From Notospermus geniculatus (lineage: Eukaryota; Nemertea; Pilidiophora; Heteronemertea; Lineidae): a stretch of DNA of 64,000 nt. Shown here piece after piece: positions 31,619 through 41,835 of this stretch. The position numbers and the translations under genes were made by a program. Below the pieces are notes generated by a model. That model ran no database searches and had not been told where the DNA came from. It saw only the letters and a program-made list of their open reading frames with translations. Location: contig NMRB01000976.1 in the NCBI GenBank assembly GCA_002633025.1, positions 170,304-234,303 of the forward strand. Direction: 5' to 3'. Positions within the stretch are counted from its first letter, which is position 1, and every line of letters begins with the position of its first letter.

Positions 31619-32250
31619 CAGGGTGTCCCAAAAAAGCGTAACATGGGGAGCCCAATTTTGGTCTGGAGACCAGGTTGTATGATGTCCATTTCAAACCCAG
31701 TAATAACCTGATAACAAATAGGTCGCGGTAGGATTAGTCATAAATGTGACCCTCCGCTACAAAACCAGTGTAAAGTCGCTCGGAAAATGAGTCCAAACGT
31801 ACTGGTATGACACCCGGAGATAAGGACAGAAAAAGAATCACTCAGACTTCACAACAGACACGCAGACAATACTGAATTTGACAAATACAATGGTCCGAAC
31901 TTGCCAACCTCAGAGTGACTGATGATTGGTTTTGTGGTGGAGGGTTACATTTGTAAATTTCGGTGCTGTCGGTCTGCTGTGAAGTCGGAGTGATCCTGTC
32001 TCTCCTGGTGTCAAGCCAGTACGTTTTGGCTCATATTCCAAGACTTTACACTGATTTTGTGCTGGAGGGTGACAAATATGCCTAGGCCTTCCAAGAGACG
32101 GGGTGTAGCCTACTTTTCAAAGTTTTACCAAGCCTATTTTGGATGATGCAATGAATGACAACTGCCCTGTTAGGTAAATACTGCGGCGCCCTATTTTATT
32201 TGTGGTGAGGCGGCATGCCCGATGATAAAACATGCCAGGGGAGATATCTG
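31619..32250. mobile_element. Dispersed DNA element R1, copy 2, interrupted
   Basis: It starts CAGGGTGTCCCAAAAAAGCG after TA (31617-31618). It matches the reverse complement of 24770-25160 but is broken by a 328-bp insertion at 31746-32073. Confidence 0.7.
31746..32073. mobile_element. Inverted-repeat element, 328 bp, AAAT target site
   Basis: GTGACCCTCCGCTACAAAAC with CAGTGTAAAGTC at the left is inverted at the right end. Flanks are AAAT at 31742-31745 and 32074-32077. The uninterrupted partner in R1 copy 1 (near 25034) reads through. The interior contains further mirrored blocks. Confidence 0.75.
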
Positions 32251-32783
32251 GTTACCTGTTCCATTATTTGTAAATATCTATTGTAAAGAAACAAAATAAT
32301 GAAAGCATATTTATTCTACGATGCTGAAATTTTTTTGCATATTATTTTGCTCGTGCCAACTTGAATAAATAGGAGCTGAGGTGTCTTTAGAAATTCCCCA
32401 TCTTTTACTTTCCTGAAAATTGACTCGCTGTGCAACTAATCGGATTCGTTGTGCCCCGTCTTCCCAAAGTTTGACACGTAAGGCTGGCTTTTTATTCACG
32501 CGATTTTCGAGCGACAGATGTTCGAAAACATTGTTTGTTTCCGCGGCGTTGGTCACGGACAAAGGATGCGGCATCGCACAGCTCGAAAATTGCGTGAATG
32601 GATTCTTAGCCTTATATGTCACTGCTGCCGTTAGTGATCGTACGGCTTGCATGTACGGTATTTATAGCGTTATACTGTATTGTAGTTTTAGTTTTGTCTC
32701 TGTTACCGTACTCTATTTTTTACCCCTCAGCCCGAGGGGTATCGTTCGTTGTCCCCTGTGACGTCCGTCCGTCTGTCTGTCTG
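32251..32783. other. No gene supported
   Basis: ORFs of 113 codons run on both strands over 32311-32761. Neither shows a domain, signal peptide or splice context I recognise, so I do not call a gene. I see nothing else. Confidence 0.35.
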
Positions 32784-33370
32784 CCGCTCTAGCCCGTTCA
32801 AATGAAGTCTATTTTTTTCTCATTTTTGGTGGAAGGGTGTATATTAGGGTCCTTCACGAACCTATTGATTTTCGCCCGAATCGGGACTTTCCATTTGGCC
32901 AACAGGGGGCGTTTTGTGAAAACGACGTAACCGCTCTAGCACGTTCAAATTAAATATAATTTTTCTCATTGGTGGAAAAGTGTATATGTGGGTCCTTTAC
33001 GAACCTGTCCATTTTCGGCCGAATCGGACTTTCCGTTTCGCCTCCAGGTTGCGTTATGTGAAAGCGACGTTCGCTCTAGCACGTTCAAATTGAATCTAAT
33101 TTTTTCTGATTTTTGGTAGAAAGCTGTATATGTGCATCCGTACGAACCTTACGCCTTTCGACCGAATCGGACTTTCCATTTGGCCACGGGGGGGGGGGCG
33201 AAAACGACATTACCGGTCTTAGCAGGTTCAAATCGAATTACCGCTCTTAGCACGTTCAGATCTAATTTTTCTGATTTTTGGTGAAAAAGGTGTATGTGGA
33301 TCCTTCACGAACCTATTGATTTTCGGCCGAATTGGATTTTCCATTTGGCCACCACGGGGCATTTTGTGAC
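32784..33370 (+). repeat. Tandem repeat, four units of about 145 bp
   Basis: Each unit starts CCGCTCTAGCACGTTCAAAT (near 32784, 32930, 33070, 33240) and continues through GGTGTATATGTGG, ACGAACCT, TTTTCGGCCGAATCGG and TTTCCATTTGGCCACC, then GGGGGCrTTTTGTG. A poly-G stretch sits near 33187. It belongs to the same broad family as 7740-8278. Confidence 0.8.
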
Positions 33371-33895
33371 CACTCCACAGGTGGTCACAAGTTTTTGGAC
33401 ATTTTCTCTTTGCCAATGCAAAGTTTCAATGAACACATAAATGAAATTACACCTACGACCGAGTGGTCTTAAGTGCGAATATCACGGTATTTTTATATGC
33501 AAGTATTGTATACATTATATAGATATAGATTTTGATTCGTATGGTTTTAAATTATCGCAACTGATCGGTTCACCTTTAAGAACCGTGATTAACTTCCATC
33601 GAAAAACGATTGTACTTTTAGTTTTTTCTCTGTTACTGTAGTTTTTATATGCAAATATTATACATGTATATAGCTTGTGATATTCATTTTTATCATATGG
33701 TTTTAAAATATTCCATCCCAAATGTGCTTTCCATTTATATTATACTAGCTCTGGAAAATATTATTAGCTACCTCTGGTTGACTTGCTCATTTCCTGCATA
33801 CCGTAGACCCCACAAACTCGGCCATCATTCTGATAGAAGAGCTTAGTCAAAGTTCAGACAGAAAGAAAGGACATCAAGTGCATACATTTACTGTT
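33371..33895. other. No gene recognised
   Basis: Two partly similar AT-rich segments (TTTTTATATGCAAnTATT near 33490 and 33640) suggest an old duplication. Nothing else is seen. Confidence 0.35.
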
Positions 33896-34367
33896 AAGCC
33901 ACTCTCACACGCGTGCGACAGTTGGCGTGCATTTAATTGCGATAGACAATCGCAGGTGTACAGTCGCAAATTAACGCAAACTATCGCAGACCTTGCGATA
34001 GTATGGTAGGCAATCCCGTATAATCGTGAAATTTTGGAAATGTTCAAAAAATATAACCTTGTCGCAACTTATCGCAAAGCAACCGCAGATTGTCGCAAAA
34101 TATGGAAAAAAATCGTTAATAACTGCAAATTATCGGTGTGGACTGAAGAGGCTGCAGACAGAAAACCCGTATTGTCGCAAGATTGTCGCAGCTATAATCG
34201 CAGATTGTTGCAAACAACCACGAGTGAACCCCAAAAACGCTGATTATCGTTAAGTTTACGACAATTCTGCGATACGTCTGCAAGAATCTGCGATAATTTC
34301 TGTGATTGTTAGCGTAACGTAGAAAAATACAATCGCACGCAAATTGTCACACGTGTGAGAGCGGCTT
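33896..34367. mobile_element. Inverted-repeat element, 472 bp, rich in TCGCA
   Basis: The ends are AAGCCACTCTCACACGCGTG and CACGTGTGAGAGCGGCTT. The interior repeats TCGCAnATT and GCGATA words on both strands, which look like clustered binding sites. No transposase and no clear target duplication. Confidence 0.65.
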
Positions 34368-34620
34368 TCAGCTGTCCACTTCTCATCGCTTCTAATCAAA
34401 CATAATTTCTGCAAGCAGCATTCATACCATATTATGGAGGTTATGCTTATAACGTCGACAAAATTAGTATTTTCAATGATTAACGAGTATAATGGATAGT
34501 GGAATACAGAAGTGGCATAAATAGCTGTTAAAGGAATGGTAGTTTTTTTGTGGGGCCTACTTAATATGGAAATGAGGTGGTCGATTTGTTTTCAAGTCTG
34601 CGTGTGTAGAGTACCTACAT
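34368..34620. other. No gene recognised
   Basis: Nothing seen. Confidence 0.3.
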
Positions 34621-34854
34621 ATATCGGGTGGCCAAAAACACTGGACTAAATTCAAATTCCAGTAACTTAATTAGTTTTCAGGGCACTTCACGGAACCTTT
34701 GCATAGCAAATGAAATGGTTGTCATTTACATGTACATGTGTCATTACAATAAATTCCATCAGCCTACATGCACTGGTTTTGTCACAGTGAAACAATTTAG
34801 AACGTTTGTCAAATAGTTTGAATATTTAGTCCAGCTTTTTGGCGCACGCGATAT
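34621..34854. mobile_element. MITE, about 234 bp
   Basis: ATATCGGGTGGCCAAAAACA with the following CTGGACTAAATTCAAA is inverted, with some mismatches, at 34816-34854. The GTGGCCAAAAA terminus recalls Tc1-type ends and FB1. The interior is non-coding. Confidence 0.65.
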
Positions 34855-34927
34855 ATAAGTTACTTTCTGATCAAAATCTTCTCTGATATTGTAAAACTTG
34901 GTGCATGCAGTGGCACATCTCTACTAA

Positions 34928-35232
34928 GGGGCCCATACACGCTCAATATTATTGCACAATATGGGCCCAAAATAAGGGCATGTGCTTCTGACATGATGGA
35001 TAGAAGAAAGATCAGCAATAATATTGCCCATGTTGAGCCTCATATTGTGCAATGATATTGCGCGTGTTTGGGGCGGCTTTAAAGCCGCCATATACGTTCA
35101 ATATTATTCCACAATATGAGGACCATGTCAATAATATTACCAATCTTTCTTTCACCCATCATGCCAGAAGCACATGCGCCTATTTTGGGCCCTATATTGT
35201 GCAATAATATTGATCGTGTATGGCCCGCTTTA
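34928..35232. mobile_element. Two M1 MITEs back to back
   Basis: Two copies abut at 35080/35081 as GGGCGGCTTT|AAAGCCGCC. Each has CCCATACACG-like or CCATATACG-like ends and CAATATTATTGCACAATATG-type subterminal arms. The first is 34928-35080, the second 35081-35232. They are related to 23494-23646. Confidence 0.75.
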
Positions 35233-35583
35233 GGATATCTATAATAATTGATTGATACCCTTCATTATTGCGAGGTGTCCGGATTGTAGAGTTCAAAAAG
35301 AACAGAAATGAAGACATTTCAAGAAAGGACATTGCATCAGTAAAATGGTAGACATTATTGCTGTTCAGGCAACCAACAGTAACTGTTAGCAGTCATAGAA
35401 CGTCGCTGACTTTTACATCACAGAGAAGTGCACGCCTCAACGGCATCTGCAAAGACACGTGACCACGACTTACAGCTGTGTGGTCAATTGTTTATGCTCT
35501 ATGACGCTAACCCGCTGTTAAGTTAGCAGTGATGAACTCTGTCCAATCTCCCAATTTGTGAGGGTGGTCTTCAAATTGACGTT
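35233..35583. other. No gene recognised
   Basis: Nothing seen. Confidence 0.3.
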
Positions 35584-35889
35584 CAAAGGTGCTCTAGTTC
35601 GAATTGTAAACATTACGGTGTGCCACCTATTGTCAACTTCTGGTACTAACAAATCAAATAAAATCGAATTAAATGTCGCCTTTCACAAATTTTGTTTGTT
35701 TTTGAGCGTAAAATCATAAATATATTTCAGTTACAAGAATATTTATCAAGATAGATATAAAAATAGATAACATGAATGTTTTGGTATACACGGTGCTGCC
35801 ACCTGTCCGAGGAAAAATAACTATTATAATCAACCATGTAAATAAACAAACCGTAATGTTTACAATTCGAACTATAGAGCACCTTTAAA
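35584..35889. mobile_element. Palindromic element, about 306 bp
   Basis: CAAAGGTGCTCTAGTTCGAA with TTGTAAACATTACGGT is inverted at 35851-35889. The interior is AT-rich and non-coding. Confidence 0.7.
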
Positions 35890-36032
35890 GGAATTCTAGG
35901 CCCATTACATGCAAAGCTGAATTTATGTCATTCGATGGAATATAAAATTATGCCCTACTTATCCTCTCAAAGTTACGTAAGAATCCTATGATGTGGTAAT
36001 TTGAGCAGTTTAATCAACGAAATCATGGGCGC

Positions 36033-36192
36033 AGCCATTTTGGCGAGTCACAAATTACAAATTACAAGTTTGTAAAAGTCACGTGACTTTTTACCACGGA
36101 AGTGACGTCAAGTGTGCGTAGTCGCGGTACGGCGGGAACCCAAGGTCACGGCTGCAGTGTGCGGTGATGCGTCCGATTTCATGGATTTTCAT
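36033..36192 (+). promoter_or_regulatory. Promoter of the THAP/transposase-like gene
   Basis: GCGCAGCCATTTTGGC (YY1-like) starts near 36030. GTCACGTGAC (E-box palindrome) is at 36078-36087 and TGACGTCA (CRE/ATF) at 36103-36110, followed after two bases by TGTGCGTA. The segment is CpG-rich compared with its surroundings and ends about 90 bp before the ATG at 36201. No TATA box is seen. The same motif set lies upstream of the P2XR_C gene. Confidence 0.55.
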
Positions 36193-36200
36193 TGTTGAAA

Positions 36201-36623
36201 ATGCCTTATTGTATTGCTAAGCATTGTTACAATTCGGATAGAAATAACCCTCGAAATGTGCACTTCCACATGTTACCTTCGGCTAAGAAAAGAAAGCACA
36301 TCAGGAGGCAATGGCTTGCGAAATGTGGGCGTCCGGAGCCGAAGAAGGATAAACAAGCACGTGTGTGCAGTGAACATTTTAGGCACCCGGAAGATTACTC
36401 GGAGTGCATGACGAAATTTCAGATGGGGTTTGCCAGCGAACTAAAGCTGAATGCTGGCGCCGTGCCATCCTTATTTGCGGATCCAGAAACACCCACCACC
36501 GGTCGTCCGGTGGAAAAATCACCTAGTGCAAGTGTGAAGCGGCGGAGAATACGGAACGCAGAAAGATGCAAAAGGAAGGCGAGTCTTGATGAGAAAAAAT
36601 TGTCTTCAGTCTACACCATCACG
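36201..36623 (+). CDS. THAP-domain exon 1 of the THAP/DDE gene
   Basis: The ATG at 36201 gives MPYCIAKHC, the canonical THAP start. The C2CH zinc ligands are C4, C9, C56 and H59 (RVCSEHF). The invariant W38 lies in RRQWLAKCG, and GAVPSLF at 86-92 is the AVPTIF box. A basic region with KRRRIRNAERCKRK follows at 113-126, a likely nuclear signal. The exon ends ATCACG|GTAATG (GT at 36624) after exactly 141 codons, phase 0, which joins to 37395 in frame. THAP domains are sequence-specific DNA-binding modules of transposases and of genes derived from them. The read-through frame past 36623 is intron. Confidence 0.85.
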
Positions 36624-36714
36624 GTAATGCGTGACTGTACATTCGCCTGTACAAAATGTGTAGGGCCCAATTTTAAAAAACTTTTAATTCAAAAAAATCG
36701 GCCATAGGCCTATT

Positions 36715-37200
36715 CATGTCCAACACACAACTCGATATCATGATATATTCAGGAAGAATTTTGAGTTTTTTTCAATGCTGAATTTGTACACAATTCTGGT
36801 AAAAATGTTTGTCGATGTCATGGTCATGGATGTGAATTTAGTAGGCCTCGGTAGGCTAGCCTAGCCTACCGAGGCCTACTTGTTTTGGTTTGACACACGT
36901 GGGCCATAGGCCTAGGCCTACATCATCATGATCATATGACATGTAGGCCCTAGGCCTACAATATATCAACATGTACATGATGATGTGGTAGGCCTAGCCT
37001 AGCCCAGCATGCCCAGGCCAGCTGTATTGTATGCCTGCTAGGCCTAGGCCTACCAAACCACGTTTTGGATGCAGTAGGAAAAATGTAGCATTAGGCCTAG
37101 TATAGTAGGCTAGGTAGCTAGGCATAGGCCGTATGCCCATCTTTGTAAAACCAGATGTGGATGGACCTAGGCCTATGCCTACTGGCCAAGCCTTTTTTGC
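36715..37200. repeat. AGGCCTA-rich intron sequence with palindromes
   Basis: Many AGGCCTA units occur. A perfect palindrome at about 36842-36880 reads GTAGGCCTCGGTAGGCTA, spacer GCC, then the exact inverse. It lies in intron 1. Confidence 0.7.
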
Positions 37201-37394
37201 AACATTTTTTGAGAGTGTCAGTGAGATAGGCCCTCACATGCCTCAGGCCCAAGTACCCCTTTTCTTATAATTAATTTGATGCCATTAGTTAGGACGTAGC
37301 TTGTTATGAGGGACTTAATTAGTAGCCTGAAGCCAGCTAAATTTCTTTTGTTATTAAGGTGAAAGTACTAGGCCTATCCTTTTTTTTATTTCAG

Positions 37395-37614
37395 CTTGTG
37401 GACGACCTGATGTCCCTGCCAACTTCATGTAATGTGCCTGCAGCAACAGTGTCAACTGCGACACTTGATGTTGATGAAGACAGTGGTGATGGATGCACTC
37501 CCTTGGATGACTTGTTGCAATCCGAAAACCGATCAGAGTTGACGGACAGCCAACAAACAAGACAGACAACAGATTTGCATTTTGGCTTTTGCAAGCATGC
37601 TGTAGTAACACAAG
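37395..37614 (+). CDS. Exon 2, acidic linker
   Basis: The acceptor is TTTTTTTTTATTTCAG (AG at 37393-37394) and the donor CAAG|GTAATG (GT at 37615). It is 220 nt, entering in phase 0 and leaving in phase 1. It encodes LVDDLMSLPTSCNVP and a Ser/Thr/Asp-rich linker with DVDEDSGDGCTPLDDLL and NRSELTDSQQTRQTTD. No fold is recognised; it is a disordered spacer between the THAP and catalytic parts. The frame is consistent with exon 1. Confidence 0.7.
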
Positions 37615-37887
37615 GTAATGTTCATGATTTTTCTGAACCATTAGGTAGATAGATTTTTTTTCAGGCGTAACAAGGCCAGGCCTTTTAGTAATCGAATTAT
37701 CCAGTTACCAGTGGCAGTGGAGATCTGTTTTAAATAATCTGCAGACAGAGAAAGAAAACAATAATTAGGCCTTATCAGCATCTCAGCATCGTTGTCTCGA
37801 GCTTGGAGGAATTATACTGACGTCTCGAGTGGCCCCTCTAAATGGGTGGGTGGAACCTAAGTGATGTAATGTTATGTGTAATTTTAG

Positions 37888-37963
37888 TGCCATACTCACC
37901 CCCCGACATGCCCGACACAGCAATCTCACAATAATGTCAAGACCAGTACTACTAGTGCATCAG
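37888..37963 (+). pseudogene. First array exon, frame-breaking copy
   Basis: Splice sites are kept (TTTTAG before, CATCAG|GTAAGTG after), but the exon is 76 nt, not a multiple of three, and has a TAA in the incoming phase (after ISQ). Including it would truncate the protein just after the linker. It is either dead and skipped, or a regulatory stop exon. Confidence 0.55.
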
Positions 37964-38149
37964 GTAAGTGAGGCCTCAGGAAATTTGTTGCAGAAGTACA
38001 CCTTCCCACTTACAGTCATCTTTTTACGTAAAAAAATGGAATAGGCCTCATCATCAATCAGCGTCTCATTCTCAGCATCATTGTCTTGAGTGACCCCTCT
38101 AAAGGGGAGGGTGGAACCTAAGTGATGTAAATGTGATGTGTAATTTCAG

Positions 38150-38218
38150 CACTGTACCCATCCTCTGACACAGCCATCTCACGAGAAGTATTCAAGACCA
38201 GTACTACTAGTGCATCAG
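38150..38218 (+). CDS. Array exon b (69 nt, phase 1-1)
   Basis: Encodes LYPSSDTAISREVFKTSTTS plus AS, open in phase 1. Acceptor TAATTTCAG, donor TCAG|GTAAGTG. Symmetric length means it can be included or skipped without changing frame. Confidence 0.65.
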
Positions 38219-38404
38219 GTAAGTGAGGCCCCAGCAAATTTGTTGCAGAAATACACCTTCCCACTTACAGTCAACTTTTTACGTAAAATATAGGAATAGG
38301 CCTCATCATCAATCAGCATCATTGTCTTGAGTGACCCCTCTAAAGGGGAGGGTGGAACCCCGGGGGTGGAACCTAAGTGATGTAAATGTGATGTGTAATT
38401 TCAG

Positions 38405-38473
38405 CACCGTACCCATCCTCTGACACAGCCATCTCACGAGAAGTATTCAAGACCAGTACTACTAGTGCAATAG
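38405..38473 (+). CDS. Array exon c (69 nt, phase 1-1)
   Basis: Nearly identical to exon b (PYPSSDTAISREVF then KTSTTSAI). Consensus splice sites on both sides. The low divergence suggests recent duplication or conversion. Confidence 0.65.
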   Translation, partial: HRTHPLTQPSHEKYSRPVLLVQ

Positions 38474-38654
38474 GTAAGTGAGGCCTCAGCAAATTTGTTG
38501 CAGAAATACACCTTCCCACTTACAGTCATCTTTTTACGTAAAACTAGGAATAGGCCTCATCATCAGCGTCTCATTCTCAGCATCATTGTCTTGAGTGACC
38601 CCTCTAAAGGGGAGGGTGGAACCTAATTGATGTAAATGTGATGTGTAATTTCAG

Positions 38655-38759
38655 CACCGTACCCATCCTCTGACACAGCCATCTCACGAGAAGTATTTCT
38701 CACCAAAGCCAGGAGTGATGTCAAGACCGGTAGGCATACTACAAGTACAACTGCATCAG
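38655..38759 (+). CDS. Array exon d (105 nt, phase 1-1)
   Basis: Starts like b and c (PYPSSDTAISREVF) but carries a 36-nt extension encoding LTKARSDVKTGRHTT before the shared STTAS end. Donor GCATCAG|GTAAGC. Open and symmetric. Confidence 0.65.
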
Positions 38760-39219
38760 GTAAGCAAGGCCTAAAGGGTGGTTTACACTAGGTTGCACTA
38801 AGGTGCAACTTCACCAGAAAACAGGATGTTGCAGTAGGTAGTTGCAAAAAGTTGCCATTCCAATCCTCAAAGTAGGACAGAATGAGCAATTTTATGTGTA
38901 TCAAGACAAAGGGGAAGGCATGATGGTTACAGCCCAAATATGCTACAAATTTAGCATTCTAAAATAGTTATCATTCATTGAAATTAAAAATTGTACCCGG
39001 TAAGTGTTCTTTTTGTATAATAAAGTATTTCCTGTTTCCTGTTCAACTGCAAAGCATTTATAAGCCTTGTTGCATCAGTCACACTAAAGATTAACTTTGC
39101 GCTCAAGGTGAATTCAAATCGTTCTCAACCTCAAATTGTGATGGCTAAATCCTAGTTGAGGTCAACCTCAAACTTAACCTTTAGCATAGCTGGGATCTAA
39201 ATGTAGTGTGTAATTTCAG

Positions 39220-39315
39220 AGCCAGACCCATCCCCCGGCACAGCCATCTCACGAGAAGTATTTGGGGAGACACACTGCAAATGCTGCAGATATGCAAGTC
39301 AAGTATCCACCAGTG
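39220..39315 (+). CDS. Exon 4, copy A (96 nt, phase 1-1)
   Basis: Acceptor GTGTAATTTCAG, donor ACCAGTG|GTAAGAG. Encodes EPDPSPGTAISREVFGETHC then KCCRYASQVSTS. The start is another relative of the array exons (TAISREVF), followed by a Cys cluster. It is duplicated at 41740-41835. Confidence 0.65.
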
Positions 39316-39819
39316 GTAAGAGAGCATCTTCATCATGATTTGATTTGATTGATGATCCTCAAAATAAGGGTTCGGTGATTTGTGATTTGTTAGGTAGGCC
39401 TACGAGAGTGGGTGCCAGTCATTGTTTCCGGTTTTTACTGCAATGGTCAGGTCCGTTGCAGGTCAGACAGTAAATCCCAGATGACAGGCACAAAAGTGAA
39501 CTTTGTCTGTCAGGTACCTGTCAAAACATTGCAGCTTGCAGCTTATTATCTGCTATCATCAAGATGTCAAACCCCTTGAGGTCTCAATTGTGGTTTTGTG
39601 ACATTATGAGAAAAATGTTGCACCCAAAGATATTTTCAATGAAACTTCTTCGGATGTTCAGTTATCATTTTGGATTAAAAATAATCACACTATTTGTTTT
39701 AGTTGTAGTTGTTCATGTTATACATATAAGCTGATGTATAATTTCTAGTAAAAAGGCCTAATTGAACTTAATTTAAATTGTTCAACCATTCCATAATGCC
39801 TGATTTTGTTCCCTTGCAG

Positions 39820-40409
39820 ATGCATCAGTGCAGACTGATGAGGACCAGATACTGCAAGACATTGAAAAGGACCACACGTATGCCAGGGTGTACCCTTCGG
39901 AGGCCGACATTCCAAGTACATGTCGTTCATCTTCTGATTGTCAACTGCCCGTGATGCTTACGCCAATTACTGCACCATCGACATCTTTGCAGAGTGACAG
40001 TCAAACAGATGAAATGGACCATGGGACAGTTTCCACTGATGTCATGGATACCACTTTGGAGATGGAAGACGATGTGGATGATGCTGATTTCGTTCCACAA
40101 ACTGAAAGCGACAGTGACACAGAATCTAACATCGATCCCGGTGATGAACTTCCACTTGACAGTGACTTCCATGATGTCAAGTCTTTCACTGTACCAGAAA
40201 ACTCTGCAGATGAAAGAAAATTTATTGTCTTTGAATCCTGCATTGTCAGTTTGTTGCTGAAAAAATGTCAGAAGGCAGGTTGTTCTGCAAATGTAGTTGA
40301 ATTCAAGAGAACCATGTTGGGGTCCCGCCTTCTGATAGTTACAAAATGTGCTGCTGGGTGCAATTATAAATGGTCATCTCAGCCAGTACCGTGGGAAAAA
40401 ATTTCTTAG
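39820..40409 (+). CDS. Exon 5, copy A: short terminal exon lacking the catalytic domain
   Basis: Acceptor GTTCCCTTGCAG, phase 1. It matches copy B for about 190 codons: the acidic region DDVDDADFVPQTESDSDTES and the Cys module (FESCIVSLLLKKCQKAGC, TKCAAGCNYKWSSQP). It then jumps at about 40388 to sequence that in copy B lies beyond the transposase, giving VPWEKIS and a stop. If used as a last exon it would make a THAP protein with the Cys module but no DDE domain, a plausible competitor of the long form. It may instead be skipped. Confidence 0.6.
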
Positions 40410-40469
40410 GGTTTTATAGATTTTTACTCAGTCACTTAATTTTGAGGGTTATCCAAATTGAGAATGAAA

Positions 40470-40653
40470 TCAGTCAGGATACACATTGTCATTCTCATCA
40501 GCCTCTCTAAATCCTGTATAATTGCCAGACGGATCAGGATATTTGTCTCGTATCATTTTCACAACACAGGAGGGAATAACTCTTCTCACATGTTTGCCGA
40601 GTCTCTTGTGACACCACCAAGTGAATTGCCTGTATGCTGCCAGGCGAAAAATC
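40470..40653 (-). CDS. P2XR_C gene last exon, duplicate copy A
   Basis: The acceptor TTTTTTCTTACATTTCAG is intact (AG at 40654-40655). The coding sequence matches exon 2 at 44803-44986 ([35 protein letters not shown]) almost exactly. It lies downstream of the nearer copy for the minus-strand P2XR_C transcript, so it could be an alternative last exon or simply untranscribed. Confidence 0.6.
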
Positions 40654-41010
40654 CTGAAATGTAAGAAAAAACAGTTTGTCACAACTTGTGGTTTATGTGA
40701 AATGTGTAATGTAAATACTTTAGCTACGTCTACACGGAGCATTTTAGCTCCAGTTAACCGTCTACACGAGGCCTTGTCTGGAGCTAAGTTGTCGAGACAA
40801 CTTTGTCTCGGGTTAACTTGACCCCAGTAGGGTAGGGGGGTTAAGATAACCCGAGACAAAGTTGTCTCGAGACAGTTGTCGTGTACATGTAGACGCGCTC
40901 GCCTTGTCTGTCTCGGGACAAAGGCCTATATTGGTTCCGTATTTATCAATGTGTGCATGCCCTGTACTGTAATAGGGATTATTGGGCGCATAATGGCCAG
41001 ACCCCGTATT

Positions 41011-41107
41011 CAAAAAGCTACTTAAGTCTTAAGTATGATACATCTTTTGTGTTGAACAAAGGATAAGTGTCATACTTAGACTTAAGTAGTTTTATGAATA
41101 CGGGGCC
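41011..41107. mobile_element. M3 MITE in copy A
   Basis: The ends are ACCCCGTATTCAAAAAGCTA and TTATGAATACGGGGCC. GACTTAAGTA / TACTTAAGTC pair inside. The same insertion is in copy B at 46167-46277, so it predates the duplication. Confidence 0.75.
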
Positions 41108-41124
41108 TGTTTAATAAAGTGACT

Positions 41125-41289
41125 TTAAAGGAGCTCGACGTCCAAGTTGTAAACAAACTGGTTTGTTTACAAACAGTGGCTAGCAAACTAGTTTTACTCC
41201 TTCGTGAAGGTGGCAGCACCAGTAGCGCCCCGTGATCGTTAGACTGGTGCCCGGTCCAATGCAACTCACTCAACCACTCACTGGTTCTA
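41125..41289. other. Junction between the two duplication copies
   Basis: 165 bp not shared by the copies, with a perfect inverted pair TTGTAAACAAAC-TG-GTTTGTTTACAA at about 41148-41173. It may mark an inserted element or the breakpoint. Confidence 0.5.
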
Positions 41290-41739
41290 GTGGTTTACAC
41301 TAGGTTGCACTAAGGTGCAACTTCACCAGAAAACAGGATGTTGCAGTAGGTAGTTGCAAAAAGTTGCCATTCCAATCCTCAAAGTAGGACAGATAATGAA
41401 GCAATTTTATGTGTATCAAGACAAAGGGGAAGGCATGATGGTTTTAATACAGCCCAAATATGCTACAAATTTAGCATTCTAAAATAGTTATCATTCATTG
41501 AAATTAAAAATTGTACCCGGTAAGTGTTCTTTTTGTATAATAAAGTATTTCCTGTTTCCTGTTCAACTGCAAAGCATTTATAAGCCTTGTTGCATCAGCC
41601 ACACTAAAGATTAACTTTGCGCTCAAGGTGAATTCAAATCGTTCTCAACCTCAAATTGTGATGGCTGAATCCTAGTTGAGGTCAACCTCAAACTTAACCT
41701 TCAGCATAGCTGGGATCTAAATGTAGTGTGTAATTTCAG

Positions 41740-41835
41740 AGCCATCCCCATCCCCCGGCACAGCCATCTCACGAGAAGTATTTGGGGAGACACACTGCAA
41801 ATGCTGCAGATATGCAAGTCAAGTATCCACCAGTG
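41740..41835 (+). CDS. Exon 4, copy B (96 nt, phase 1-1)
   Basis: Same as 39220-39315 except for a two-base change early on (CCATCC for CCAGAC). Splice sites are intact. It joins exon 5 copy B in phase 1. Confidence 0.65.

Larger units (their letters stand above)
37765..38770 (+). repeat. Tandem array of four exon-containing units
   Basis: Four units of about 250-262 bp repeat intron and exon alike. Each has CCCCTCTAAAnGGGnGGGTGG, GAACCTAAGTGATGTAA, the acceptor GTGTAATTTCAG (or TTTTAG), a short exon, and the donor GTAAGTGAGGCC. The exons are 37888-37963, 38150-38218, 38405-38473 and 38655-38759. Confidence 0.85.
38778..41124 (+). repeat. Segmental duplication, copy A
   Basis: GTGGTTTACACTAGGTTGCA begins the copy here and at 41290 (copy B). 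Identity is very high through exon 4, exon 5 and, after a deletion, the P2XR_C exon and an M3 MITE. Compared with B it lacks about 1.8 kb (B 42907-44723) and the two insertions at 45178 and 46059. Confidence 0.9.

Noticed and set aside
32311-32761. ORFs of 113 codons on both strands
   Set aside because: The two overlap each other, neither shows a domain or composition typical of coding, and neither has a supported start or splice site.
32784-33370. CRISPR-like array
   Set aside because: The units are about 145 bp, contiguous and without unique spacers, in a eukaryotic genome; it is an ordinary tandem repeat.
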